Positions 53,251 to 63,055 of a stretch of DNA of 64,000 bases are shown one piece after another. This stretch comes from Clavibacter michiganensis (GTDB lineage: Bacteria > Actinomycetota > Actinomycetes > Actinomycetales > Microbacteriaceae). The position numbers were made by a program, and so were the translations under genes. Position 1 is the stretch's first letter; each line of letters starts with the position of its first letter. A model generated the notes under the pieces. It searched no databases. It had not been told where the DNA came from and worked only from the letters and a program-made list of their open reading frames with translations. The stretch spans positions 3,038,001-3,102,000 of the forward strand of contig MDHJ01000001.1 in assembly GCA_002150995.1 (NCBI GenBank), in the 5' to 3' direction.

Positions 53251-55002
53251 ATGACTCCGCCTGCCCCCACGGCCCTGTCCCCGGCTGCCCGGGACGACAT
53301 CCTGACCCGCCCCGACGGCGACGACGCGCACGGCACCGGATCCGAGTGGTGGCGCACCGCCGTGATCTACCAGATCTACCCCCGCTCGTTCGCGGACTCC
53401 GACGGCGACGGCATCGGCGACCTCCCCGGCATCACCGAGCGGCTCCCCGCGCTGCGCGAGCTCGGTGTCGACGCCGTCTGGCTCTCCCCGTTCTTCCTCT
53501 CCCCGCAGAACGACGCCGGCTACGACGTGGCCGACTACTGCGACGTGGACCCGCTCTTCGGCACCCTCGACGACTTCGACCGCATGCAGCGGCGCGCGCA
53601 CGAGCTCGGCCTGCGCGTGATCGTCGACATCGTCCCCAACCACACCTCCTCCGAGCACCGCTGGTTCCAGGAGGCCATCGCGACCCCCGCCGGCAGCGAG
53701 GAGCGCGCCCGCTACATGCTCCGCGACGGGAAGGGCGCCGACGGCGAGCTCCCGCCCAACAACTGGGAGTCGATCTTCGGCGGACCCGCGTGGTCGCGCC
53801 TCACGCAGCCCGACGGCACCCCCGGCCAGTGGTACCTCCACCTGTTCGACTCCTCGCAGCCCGACCTCGACTGGACGAACCCGTGGGTGCGCGCGCGCTT
53901 CCGCGAGATCCTCCGCTTCTGGCTCGACCGCGGGGTCGACGGCTTCCGGGTCGACGTCGCGCACGGCATGGTCAAGGCCCCCGGCCTCCCCGACTACACG
54001 CCGCCCGAGGGCCAGGGCAGCATGGGCGGCGGCGCCGGCGGCGTGGACGACGAGCCCGCGGCCTCCGCTCCCCCGCCGCCGTACTTCGCGCAGGAGGGCG
54101 TCCACGAGATCTACCGCGAGTGGCGGGAGATCTTCGACTCCTACGACGGCGACCGCGCCATGGTCGCCGAGGCGTGGGTGGAGCCGCTCGCGAAGCTCGC
54201 CGACTGGGTCCGCCCCGACGAGATGCACCAGGCCTTCAACTTCAGCTACCTCGAGACGCCGTGGGACGCGACCGCCCTCCGGCACACCATCGACGCGTCG
54301 CTGGCGACCTTCTCCTCCGTCGGCGCGCCCAGCACCTGGGTGCTGTCGAACCACGACGTGGTGCGGCACGCCAGCCGCCTCGCGCTCTCGGGCGAGAACC
54401 CGCAGGGCGTCGGCATCGGCCCGCGCTCGACCGTGACGGTGGACGAGGAGCTCGGCCTCCGCCGGGCCCGCGCCGCCAGCGCGCTCATGCTCGCGCTGCC
54501 GGGCAGCGCGTACATCTACCAGGGCGAGGAGCTCGGGCTGCCCGAGGACATCCGCCTGCCCGACGAGGCGCGCCAGGATCCGACGTTCCACCGCACCGCG
54601 GGCGAGCGCTACGGGCGCGACGGGTGCCGCGTGCCGATCCCGTGGGAGGCGGGCGCCCCGTCGTACGGCTTCAGCACCGGCGACGCCAGCTGGCTGCCGC
54701 AGCCCGACGACTGGGACCGGTTCGCCCGCGACGCCGAGCAGGCGGATCCCGCCTCGACGCTGTCGCTCTACACGGAGGCGCTGCTGCTCCGCCGCGAGCA
54801 CGGCCTCGCGCTCGGCGACATGGAGTGGATCACGGCGGAGGGCGACGACGTCCTCGCGTTCCGGAGCGCGGGCGTCACGGTCGTCGCGAACCTCGGGGCC
54901 GCGCCCGTGCCGCTGCCCGAGGGCCGCGTGCTGCTCGCCAGCCGGGCGCTCGACGGGGACGCCGTGCCGTCCGACACGACGGTCTGGCTCATCGCCGACT
55001 GA
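53251..55002 (+). CDS. glycoside hydrolase family 13 alpha-glucosidase
   Basis: Cytoplasmic alpha-glucosidase/oligo-1,6-glucosidase type enzyme, 583 residues, no signal peptide. GH13 regions: DIVPNHTS (region I), GFRVDVAHG with nucleophile Asp (II), MVAEAWVEP with acid/base Glu (III) and LSNHDVVRHASR (IV). N-terminal WWRTAVIYQIYPRSFADSDGDGIGDL is typical of alpha-glucosidases acting on maltose, sucrose or isomaltose. It may use sugars brought in by importers such as the one at 2.3-6.2 kb. Confidence 0.93.
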   Translation: MTPPAPTALSPAARDDILTRPDGDDAHGTGSEWWRTAVIYQIYPRSFADSDGDGIGDLPGITERLPALRELGVDAVWLSPFFLSPQNDAGYDVADYCDVDPLFGTLDDFDRMQRRAHELGLRVIVDIVPNHTSSEHRWFQEAIATPAGSEERARYMLRDGKGADGELPPNNWESIFGGPAWSRLTQPDGTPGQWYLHLFDSSQPDLDWTNPWVRARFREILRFWLDRGVDGFRVDVAHGMVKAPGLPDYTPPEGQGSMGGGAGGVDDEPAASAPPPPYFAQEGVHEIYREWREIFDSYDGDRAMVAEAWVEPLAKLADWVRPDEMHQAFNFSYLETPWDATALRHTIDASLATFSSVGAPSTWVLSNHDVVRHASRLALSGENPQGVGIGPRSTVTVDEELGLRRARAASALMLALPGSAYIYQGEELGLPEDIRLPDEARQDPTFHRTAGERYGRDGCRVPIPWEAGAPSYGFSTGDASWLPQPDDWDRFARDAEQADPASTLSLYTEALLLRREHGLALGDMEWITAEGDDVLAFRSAGVTVVANLGAAPVPLPEGRVLLASRALDGDAVPSDTTVWLIAD

Positions 55003-55020
55003 TCGGGTCGGCGCCGACCG

Positions 55021-55064
55021 CACGACGGAGCCCCCTCGCCTTCGGGCGAGGGGGCTCCGTCGTG
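55021..55064. terminator. bidirectional terminator, 20-bp perfect stem with TTCG loop
   Basis: A 20-bp perfect inverted repeat (CACGACGGAGCCCCCTCGCC and its complement) closed by a TTCG tetraloop, between the convergent glucosidase and M23 peptidase genes. It is the longest perfect hairpin seen in the window. Confidence 0.85.
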
Positions 55065-55091
55065 CGGGCGCGAGGCGCGCCGCCGCTGCCG

Positions 55092-56213
55092 CTAGTTCGC
55101 GTGCTCCTGGAGCCAGGCGAAGGGGTCGACGGCCGTGCCGTCGGCCATGCGGATCTCGAGGTGGAGGTGCGGGCCGGTGGACGCGCCCGTGTTGCCGACC
55201 TGGCCGATCTGCTGGCCGACCGTGACGGGGTCGCCCGCCTGGACGCGCATGGAGCCCGGCAGCATGTGGCCGTAGACGCTCGTGACGAGCTGCCCGTCGA
55301 TGACGTGGTCGATGACGAGGTGGACGCCGAGGCCCGAGTCGCTGCTGACGGACTCGCGCACGACGCCGTCGGCGATCGACTGGATGGGAGCGCCCATGCC
55401 GGGGGCGAAGTCCACGCCCTGGTGGTTGCTCGAGCAGCCGTTGGAGCAGGGCGCGATGCGGTTGCCGAAGACGCCGCTGATGGGCACGCCGGAGGCGAAG
55501 GGCCACTGGATGGTGCCGTTGATGTCGTTCGTGAAGGCCCCGGCGCCCTTCGACGTCTGCGCCAGCATGATCTGCTGCGGCGTCGTGGCCGTGAACGCGT
55601 CGTCGGTCCCGCCGACGACGCTGGCCTCGGGAGCGGCGGAGAGCGCGATGCTCTGGCTGGGGATGGAGGTCGCCGGCGCGTCCGTGACGATGTCCGCCTG
55701 CGCGATGTCCTTCCCCGTGAGGAACGCGGAGGACGGCAGCGAGGTGGCGATGGTCACGGTGGCGACGAACGCCATGGTGAGGAGCGTGAGGCCGCGCGAG
55801 GCGTTCGCGCGACGACGGCCGGCGGCGGCCTCGGGCGCGGGTGCCGCGAGGGCGGGCCGCGAGGAGACGGGCACGCGACGGCCGCGGGAGCGCACGTGCG
55901 GGGCGGCGGCCGGGACGCTGGCGCGCTTCGCGTGCACGAACGAGGACCGGCGGGCCTCGGGGGCGGCGGCGGACGCGGCGCGGATCCGGCGGGCGCGGGT
56001 CTCGAGCGGCACGGACTCGGCAGCGGCCAGGGCGGCGGGCTCGGCGTCGGCGGGGAGGTGCGTGGTGGGGACGGCGGGTGCCTCGACGGGCGCCTCGGCC
56101 CGGACGGCCGACGCCGCGGATCCGTTCGTCGCCTCGGCCGCTCGACGCTCGGCCTCACGGCGCTCGCGTCGCGTCGGGTACGTGGTCCCCGTGGCCTCCT
56201 CGGGGGTCAGCAC
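55092..56213 (-). CDS. M23 family metallopeptidase, cell-wall hydrolase
   Basis: A 373-residue LytM/lysostaphin-type endopeptidase or murein hydrolase activator. Long disordered N-terminal cytoplasmic region (about 1-140, Ala/Glu/Arg-rich), one membrane helix (LTLLTMAFVATVTIATSL), then an extracellular M23 domain: zinc ligands in HQGVDFAPGMG (H...D) and GPHLHLEIRM (HxH). C-terminus AVDPFAWLQEHAN is typical. No SH3 or LysM domain. Acts in peptidoglycan remodelling. Confidence 0.92.
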   Translation of the reverse strand: MLTPEEATGTTYPTRRERREAERRAAEATNGSAASAVRAEAPVEAPAVPTTHLPADAEPAALAAAESVPLETRARRIRAASAAAPEARRSSFVHAKRASVPAAAPHVRSRGRRVPVSSRPALAAPAPEAAAGRRRANASRGLTLLTMAFVATVTIATSLPSSAFLTGKDIAQADIVTDAPATSIPSQSIALSAAPEASVVGGTDDAFTATTPQQIMLAQTSKGAGAFTNDINGTIQWPFASGVPISGVFGNRIAPCSNGCSSNHQGVDFAPGMGAPIQSIADGVVRESVSSDSGLGVHLVIDHVIDGQLVTSVYGHMLPGSMRVQAGDPVTVGQQIGQVGNTGASTGPHLHLEIRMADGTAVDPFAWLQEHAN

Positions 56214-56439
56214 GAGGGCCGCCGGACGGAGGGCTGGGGGGCACGCGAGGCGTGGAGGACGGACAGGATCGGAGGACTCCTAGTGCGAGGGACAGGTGCT
56301 GCGCGGTGCCGGCCGACAGGGGGTCGGGGCGTGCGCGTGCGACCGGTTCAAGCCCGGTCGCAATGTAACGGATCGGTAAAGGCTAACCGGCGGAAGGGAT
56401 TCGCGCCACCCGGGGGATGCGCCGGGAGGGTCGGAGGGG

Positions 56440-57248
<809 letters not shown>

Positions 57249-57328
57249 GCTCCCACCCTGCCAGAGGGGTCCCGGCGCCAGCGTGGCGGGCGCCGGGGGC
57301 CGCGGGCGCCGACGGATGCCGGTCGGGC

Positions 57329-58075
57329 TCAGGCCGGGGCCGCGCCGAGCCGCTCGTCGACGACCGGCGCCGCGTCCGCCCCCTCGCGGAGGCGCTTCCG
57401 CTCGACGCGGCGCGCGTTCCCGAGCAGCGCGACGCCGAGCACCATGAGCCCGCCGGCCGCGAGCAGCGCCCACGCGCCGCCGACCCGGGTCGTGATGAGG
57501 GCCGCGACGAGGGCGCCGAGCCCCATGCAGACGATCGCGCCGATGCGGCGGGCCCACGCGGCGCCCGTGCCGCCCGCGACCCGGCTGTCGGAGGAGAGGT
57601 TCACCATCGTCATGGTCACGACGACCGTGGAGAGGTCCCGCAGGCCGATGCTCTTCACGGCGGCCGCCTGCGCGCCGAGCAGGAGCGCGAGGAACCCGGT
57701 GATGGCGATCATCACGGTCGTGTCGAGGGTGCCGACCGCGAGCCACACCACGGCGAGCGCCAGGGTGAGGACGGTGCCGGCCACGAGGATCCACACCGAC
57801 GAGCGCGGCAGGTGCACGTCGGTGGGCGCCCGGCGGGTGATGCGGGACGCCACCACGGCGCCGAGCATGAAGGCGAGGAGCGCGACGAGGTTGTTGAGCA
57901 CGGGGATGTCCGCGACCCCCACCAGGCCGAAGCCGATGAAGAGCACGTTCCCGGTCATGTTGCCGGTGAAGACGCGGTCGAGGGCGAGGTAGCTCACGCC
58001 GTCGATGGCGCCGGTCGCGGTGGTCATCACGAGCAGGGCGGCGATGTAGGAGCCCTCGGGCCAGGGACGGGACAC
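57329..58075 (-). CDS. DUF1275 (YoaK) family membrane protein
   Basis: A 248-residue membrane protein with about six helices. Family-typical GAIDGVSYLALDRVFTGNMTGNVLFIGFGLVG near the N-terminus and the middle AITGFLALLLGAQAAAVKSIGLRDLSTVVVTMTMVNLSSD. Function of the family is unknown (transport suspected). Start is GTG. Confidence 0.88.
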   Translation of the reverse strand: MSRPWPEGSYIAALLVMTTATGAIDGVSYLALDRVFTGNMTGNVLFIGFGLVGVADIPVLNNLVALLAFMLGAVVASRITRRAPTDVHLPRSSVWILVAGTVLTLALAVVWLAVGTLDTTVMIAITGFLALLLGAQAAAVKSIGLRDLSTVVVTMTMVNLSSDSRVAGGTGAAWARRIGAIVCMGLGALVAALITTRVGGAWALLAAGGLMVLGVALLGNARRVERKRLREGADAAPVVDERLGAAPA

Positions 58076-58133
58076 GGGCGGATCTCCTCGTGATGCGGTC
58101 GGTCGTCGGTCGCCCCAGGATACGGGCGGCGCG

Positions 58134-59120
58134 TCAGGCGGTCCGGTCGCGCGTCGCCCGCGCGGCGGCGGCCGCGAGCCGCGACACCTCGTCGTCGTCG
58201 AGCCGGAGCTGCGCCGCGGGCATCAGCTGGCGGATCTGCCGGGCCGTCCGCGCGCCCACGAGCGCGCTCGCGACGCCGCGCCGGCCGAGCACCCACGCGA
58301 TGGCGACCTCGGCGACCGTCACGCCGCGGAGCCGGGCGACGTCCTCGGCGGCCCGGACGGTCGCGTGCCCGCCCGGCGACATGTACTGCTCGGCGTCGAG
58401 GGCGCGCGCCGACGGCACCGCCGGCGCCCCCGGCAGGTACTTGCCCGTGAGGAACCCCTTGGCGAGCACGCTGTGCGCGACGAGCCCGAGGCCCTCCGCG
58501 CGGACGACCGCCTGCATCCGCCCCTCGGCGTGGTCGCGGGCCAGCAGGCTGTACTCCTCCTGGACGACGCCCACGGGCACGGCGCCGGATCCGTGGGCGA
58601 GCGCGAGCGCCCGCTCGATGCGCTCGGGGGTGAAGCCGGAGACGCCGACGACGCGCGCCTTGCCGCCCGTCACGAGCTCGGACAGGGCGGCGACGGTCTC
58701 CTCGAGGGGCGTGCGGGTGTCGTCGAGGTGCGCGTGCACGATGTCGACCCGGTCGGTGCGGAGCCGGCGGAGGGACGCGTCGACGCCCCGGCGGATCGAG
58801 CCGGCCGAGGTGCCGGGCGCGTCGCGGCTCTTGCCGACCTTCGTGCCGACGACGACCTCGTCTCGGCAGCCGCGCGCGGCCAGCCAGCCTCCGATGATCG
58901 CCTCGGACTCGCCGCCCGCGTGCCCCGGGACCCACTGCGAGTAGGACGAGGCCGTGTCGACGAAGGTGCCGCCCTCCTCGCGGTAGGCGTCGAGGATGGC
59001 CCACGCCTCCTCGCGGTCGGCGGTCCAGCCGAAGCCGCTGGTGCCGAGGCCGAGGGTGGACACGACCAGGCCGGAGGTGCCGAGGGCGCGCGTCGAGGGG
59101 CCGGGGGCGGCGGGGAACAT
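58134..59120 (-). CDS. aldo/keto reductase
   Basis: A 328-residue NADPH-dependent oxidoreductase. TFVDTASSYSQWVPG (Asp/Tyr), VVVGTKVGKS (Lys), DIVHAHLDDTRTPLEET (His) and GVSGFTPERIERAL cofactor loop. Start MFPAAPGPSTRALG; the open frame upstream covers tRNA-Tyr and is not coding. Similar in motifs and length to the gene at 52150-53088, so a paralogue within 6 kb. Confidence 0.9.
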   Translation of the reverse strand: MFPAAPGPSTRALGTSGLVVSTLGLGTSGFGWTADREEAWAILDAYREEGGTFVDTASSYSQWVPGHAGGESEAIIGGWLAARGCRDEVVVGTKVGKSRDAPGTSAGSIRRGVDASLRRLRTDRVDIVHAHLDDTRTPLEETVAALSELVTGGKARVVGVSGFTPERIERALALAHGSGAVPVGVVQEEYSLLARDHAEGRMQAVVRAEGLGLVAHSVLAKGFLTGKYLPGAPAVPSARALDAEQYMSPGGHATVRAAEDVARLRGVTVAEVAIAWVLGRRGVASALVGARTARQIRQLMPAAQLRLDDDEVSRLAAAAARATRDRTA

Positions 59121-59197
59121 GTGCGGGTCCAGGTGTCGGGCGCGTCCGCGGCGATGCGGGCACGGGCGGGCCGACGACGAGAGCGTCGTGGCAGACG

Positions 59198-59222
59198 GAC
59201 GGCCCCGCGTCGCGGGGCCGTC
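59198..59222 (-). terminator. terminator of tRNA-Tyr
   Basis: 11-bp stem GACGGCCCCGC / GCGGGGCCGTC with GTC loop directly after the tRNA-Tyr 3' end on the minus strand. Confidence 0.65.
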
Positions 59223-59231
59223 ATCATGGGG

Positions 59232-59313
59232 TGGCGAGTGAGGGATTCGAACCCCCGAAGGCTGAGCCGTCTGATTTACAGTCAGATCCCTTTGGCCGCT
59301 AGGGTAACTCGCC
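59232..59313 (-). tRNA. tRNA-Tyr(GTA)
   Basis: Acceptor GGCGAGT/ACTCGCC, anticodon stem TCTGA/TCAGA with loop CTGTAAA (anticodon GTA), long variable arm, T-arm GGGGG-TTCGAAT-CCCTC, discriminator A. CCA is not encoded. Confidence 0.95.
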
Positions 59314-59484
59314 ATGCGCACCCGACCTGTGTGATCACGGACCGGAGACGCTCGTCGATGATAGCGGGCGCCGGCCCGCGAACCGAAATCGCGCGGACCG
59401 CGCCCCGGCCGCGCCCCCGACCGCGCCCCGGCCGGAGCCCCGCCGCCCGGCCGCTCCCCGCCGCCGTCCCTTAACATGGTCGGC

Positions 59485-59973
59485 ATGGCAGATTCCTCGT
59501 TCGACGTCGTCAGCAAGGTCGACCGCATGGAGGCGGACAACGCCGTCCACCAGACCCAGAAGGAGGTGGAGCAGCGCTACGACTTCAAGAACGTCGGCGC
59601 CTCCATCGAGTGGAGCGGCGACACCATCCTCATGAAGGCCTCCAGCGAGGAGCGCGTGAAGGCCATCCTCGACGTCCTCCAGTCGAAGATGATCAAGCGC
59701 GGCATCGGCCTCAAGAGCCTCGAGGAGGGCGACCCCTTCGCCTCCGGCAAGGAGTACCGCATCGAGGTCACCCTGAAGCAGGGCATCGACCAGGCGAACG
59801 CGAAGAAGCTCGGCAAGATCATCCGCGACGAGGGCCCGAAGAGCATCAAGAGCCGCGTCGAGGGCGACGAGCTGCGCGTCTCCAGCAAGAGCCGCGACGA
59901 CCTCCAGCAGACCATCGCGCTGCTGAAGGGCGCGGACGTCGACCTCGACCTGCAGTTCGTCAACTTCCGCTGA
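59485..59973 (+). CDS. YajQ family cyclic-di-GMP-binding protein
   Basis: UPF0234/YajQ protein of 162 residues, full length: ADSSFDVVSKVDRMEADNAV, EQRYDFKNVGASIEW, VTLKQGIDQANAKKLGKIIRD and C-terminal DLQQTIALLKGADVDLDLQFVNFR. Family members bind nucleotides or c-di-GMP. I choose ATG 59485; an ATG three codons upstream is less typical of the family. Confidence 0.95.
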   Translation: MADSSFDVVSKVDRMEADNAVHQTQKEVEQRYDFKNVGASIEWSGDTILMKASSEERVKAILDVLQSKMIKRGIGLKSLEEGDPFASGKEYRIEVTLKQGIDQANAKKLGKIIRDEGPKSIKSRVEGDELRVSSKSRDDLQQTIALLKGADVDLDLQFVNFR

Positions 59974-60051
59974 CCCGCGCGGGCTCCGGGCGCGTGTCCG
60001 TCGAGCCCCGCGCCCGGTCGGCCCGAGGGCGCCCCGGTTAGACTCCGCCTG

Positions 60052-61521
60052 ATGGATGCCTCGATGACCACCCTCATCCTCGCGGGGCTCGCGCTCGTCG
60101 TCGACTTCATCGTGCGCGTCACAGCCCTGCTGGTCATCCCCCGCAACCGCCGCCCGTCCACCGCCATGGCGTGGCTCATGGCCATCTTCTTCCTGCCCTA
60201 CATCGGCATCCTGCTGTTCCTGCTCATCGGGTCCACCCGGCTGCCCAAGCGCCGGCGCGAGAAGCAGCAGGAGATCAACCGCTTCATCATCGAGTCGACC
60301 GAGGGGATCGAGCGGGTCACGCGCGAGCACTCCTGGCCGTCCTGGCTCGACTCCGTCGTCGAGCTCAACCGCACCCTCGGCGCCATGCCGCTCGTGGGCG
60401 GCAACCGGGCGAGGCTCTACAGCCAGTACGACGAGTCGATCGCGGCGATGACCGCGGAGGTCGAGAAGGCGACGCGCTACGTGCACGTCGAGTTCTACAT
60501 CCTCGCCTGGGACGTGACGAGCGCCCCGTTCTTCGACGCCCTGGAGCGCGCCGTCGCCCGCGGCGTCACCGTGCGCGTGCTGCTCGACCACATCGCCTCG
60601 CTGCGGGCACCCGGCTACCGGCGCACCACGCGGAAGCTCACGGCGATCGGCGCCGACTGGCACCTCATGCTCCCCGTGCAGCCGCTGCGCGGGCGCTACC
60701 AGCGGCCCGACCTGCGCAACCACCGCAAGGTGCTCGTGATCGACGGCCATGTGGGCTTCATGGGCTCGCAGAACATGGTCCATCGCAGCTACAACAAGGT
60801 CGTCAACCGCAAGCGCGGGCTGAAGTGGCAGGACCTCATGACGCGCCTCGAGGGTCCCATCGTCAGCGGGCTGAACGCGATCTTCATCACCGACTGGTAC
60901 GCCGAGACCGACCAGCTGCTCGTTCGCGAGACGGAGCCGATCGAGATCGCGGCGACGACGGACGACGAGGAGCTCGACTGCCAGGTCGTGCCGTCCGGCC
61001 CCGGGTTCCCGGGCGAGAACAACCTGCGCCTCTTCAACGCGCTGCTGTACTACGCGCAGGAGCGCATCGTCATCACGTCGCCGTACTTCGTGCCGGACGA
61101 CTCCATGCGGTACGCGATCACCACCGCCGTGCAGCGCGGGCTCTCCGTGGAGCTGTTCGTGAGCGAGATCGGCGACCAGCCCGTGGTGTACCACGCGCAG
61201 CGCTCCTACTACGAGGAGCTCCTGAACGCCGGCGTGCGGATCTGGATGTACCGGGCCCCGTACATCCTGCACAGCAAGCACTTCACGATCGACGACGACG
61301 TGGCGGTCATCGGCTCCAGCAACATGGACATGCGCTCGTTCAGCCTCAACATGGAGGTCTCGCTCATGGTGCGCGGCCCCGGCTTCGTGCGCGAGATGCG
61401 GCGCGTCGAGGACGGCTACCGGGCGCGCAGCCGCGAGCTGACGCTCGACGAGTGGAGCCGCCGCACGCGCTTCAGCACCGTGCTCGACAACCTGGCGCGG
61501 CTGACCTCGGGCGTGCAGTAG
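60052..61521 (+). CDS. cls: cardiolipin synthase
   Basis: Membrane phospholipase D-type synthase, 489 residues. Two N-terminal helices (LILAGLALVVDFIVRVTALLVI and AMAWLMAIFFLPYIGILLFLLIG), then two HKD motifs: NHRKVLVIDGHVGFMGSQN and HSKHFTIDDDVAVIGSSNMD. It condenses phosphatidylglycerol or equivalents to cardiolipin. Ordinary length for the family. Confidence 0.94.
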   Translation: MDASMTTLILAGLALVVDFIVRVTALLVIPRNRRPSTAMAWLMAIFFLPYIGILLFLLIGSTRLPKRRREKQQEINRFIIESTEGIERVTREHSWPSWLDSVVELNRTLGAMPLVGGNRARLYSQYDESIAAMTAEVEKATRYVHVEFYILAWDVTSAPFFDALERAVARGVTVRVLLDHIASLRAPGYRRTTRKLTAIGADWHLMLPVQPLRGRYQRPDLRNHRKVLVIDGHVGFMGSQNMVHRSYNKVVNRKRGLKWQDLMTRLEGPIVSGLNAIFITDWYAETDQLLVRETEPIEIAATTDDEELDCQVVPSGPGFPGENNLRLFNALLYYAQERIVITSPYFVPDDSMRYAITTAVQRGLSVELFVSEIGDQPVVYHAQRSYYEELLNAGVRIWMYRAPYILHSKHFTIDDDVAVIGSSNMDMRSFSLNMEVSLMVRGPGFVREMRRVEDGYRARSRELTLDEWSRRTRFSTVLDNLARLTSGVQ

Positions 61522-61545
61522 GCCCGAGGAGCGCGCCCGTCAGGA

Positions 61546-62034
61546 TCAGACGATGTCGTCGGATCCCGCGGTGGCGGAGGCGCGCGCGACGTCCGCCTCG
61601 CGGTCGATGGCCCGGTCGAGGACGCCCTGCAGGAGATCGCGGAGCTGCGAGTCCCCCTCCTCCTCGCCCGCGATGTCGCGGCGGACCTGGTCGCCGACCC
61701 GCCAGATGACGGGGAGCATGTCGCGCCCGGCATCGGTGAGGCCGACGGAGAGTCGGCGTTCGTCGGACGTGTCGCGGAACCGGGTCACGTAGCCGAAGAC
61801 CTCGAGGCGCTTGAGCAGCGGCGAGAGGGTGCCGGGCGTGAGGTGCAGCTTCTCGGCGAGGTCGACGACGGCCTGCGGCTCCTCCTCGTCGAGCGCCAGC
61901 AGCACGAGGTACTGCGGGTGCGTCAGGTTGAGCGGCTGCAGCAGCGGCCGGTAGAGCGAGACGACGGCCCGGGATGCCGCGGCCAGCAGCACTCCGGTCT
62001 CGTCCTGCAGCAGTGTGAGCGATCTATCCGCCAT
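61546..62034 (-). CDS. MarR family transcriptional regulator
   Basis: Winged-helix regulator of 162 residues. DNA-binding region VVDLAEKLHLTPGTLSPLLKRLEVFGYVTRFRDTSDERRLSVGLTDAGRDM. It resembles OhrR/SarZ in layout, but the reactive N-terminal cysteine is absent: the protein has no cysteine at all, so peroxide sensing by thiol oxidation is unlikely. No target gene is adjacent. Confidence 0.9.
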   Translation of the reverse strand: MADRSLTLLQDETGVLLAAASRAVVSLYRPLLQPLNLTHPQYLVLLALDEEEPQAVVDLAEKLHLTPGTLSPLLKRLEVFGYVTRFRDTSDERRLSVGLTDAGRDMLPVIWRVGDQVRRDIAGEEEGDSQLRDLLQGVLDRAIDREADVARASATAGSDDIV

Positions 62035-62157
62035 GTCATTTCCTCTGGCTCGTCAGTACGTCGATGCCGGGGTCTTGGACACTGCCTCCACCGTACGCCT
62101 GTCCGAGCACGACGATGCCGACGTACAGGCAACCATCGGCCGGGGTCGTCCGCACGC

Positions 62158-62933
62158 TCACGCGATCGTAGTGGGCGACGCGGCCACCAGCAGCGCGCCG
62201 AGCAGGAGCCACGGCCCGAACGGGATGGCCGCGGGAGCCCGCCGGCGGTCGACCACGAGCAGCGCCAGCGCCGCGAGGCCGCCGAGGAGCGTCCCCGCGG
62301 CGAGGCCCAGGGCCACCTGCGCCGCGCCGAGCTGGCCGAGGACCAGGCCGATGACGCCCGCGAGCTTCACGTCCCCGGATCCGAGGCCGCCGGCGGTCGC
62401 GGCCTGCAGGAGCGCGAGGACGAGGACGGCGCCGAGGCCGCCCATGAGGGCCTGCACGAGGAGGCTGGGTCCTCCCGCGGCCAGGGCGAGGGCCGCCGCG
62501 CCGACGGCGGCGGGACCCGTGGCGCGGTCGGGCAGGCGGTGCGCCGCGAGGTCCGCGAGCACGAGCACGGGGCCGACCGCGAGGAGCAGGAGCGCGAGCG
62601 GGAGGCGCGCGGTCGGGGTCCCGGCCACCACGGCGGCCGTGAGCGCGCCCGTCGCGAGCGCGGCGACGGCGGCGGAGCGGCGGCCGGGGCCGGGACCGGC
62701 GGACGGATCGGCGGTGGGCGGATCCGCGGGGGCGGGACGAGCCCGCGGCGCCGGCCTCCCCCGAGCGCCCACCGGGCGAGGGCCGGCGCGACGGCGCCGA
62801 CCGCGGCGCCCGCGAGACCGCCGGCGCCGACGAGCGCGGTGGCAAGCGCGGGCACGGCCGCGGAGAGCGCGGGCGCGGCGGTGGCGAGCGCGGGCGCGGC
62901 GGTGGCGAATGCGGACGCAGCGGCGGGGATCAC
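62158..62933 (-). pseudogene. A24 family prepilin peptidase, one frameshift
   Basis: Membrane aspartic peptidase processing type IV prepilins or Tad/Flp pilins; about 258 residues when repaired. Start MIPAAASAFATAAPALATAA is in one frame up to WALGG; after the C-run at 62758-62762 (+ strand) it continues as RPAPRARPAPADPPTADPSA. The catalytic Asp are in LVLADLAAHRLPDRATG and GGLGSGDVKLAGVIGL, both in the second frame. One missing G repairs the shift. No N-terminal methyltransferase domain, as in many Tad-type enzymes. Confidence 0.8.
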
Positions 62934-63055
62934 CCGGCGACCCTAGGGGCGGGCCGGCCGGCGACCGGCGGACCGCCCTCACCTGGGGACGGACGACGGA
63001 CGGGCGCCCGCGGGAGGACCGCGGACGCCCGTCGGCGCGGATCAGGCGGGACGGA

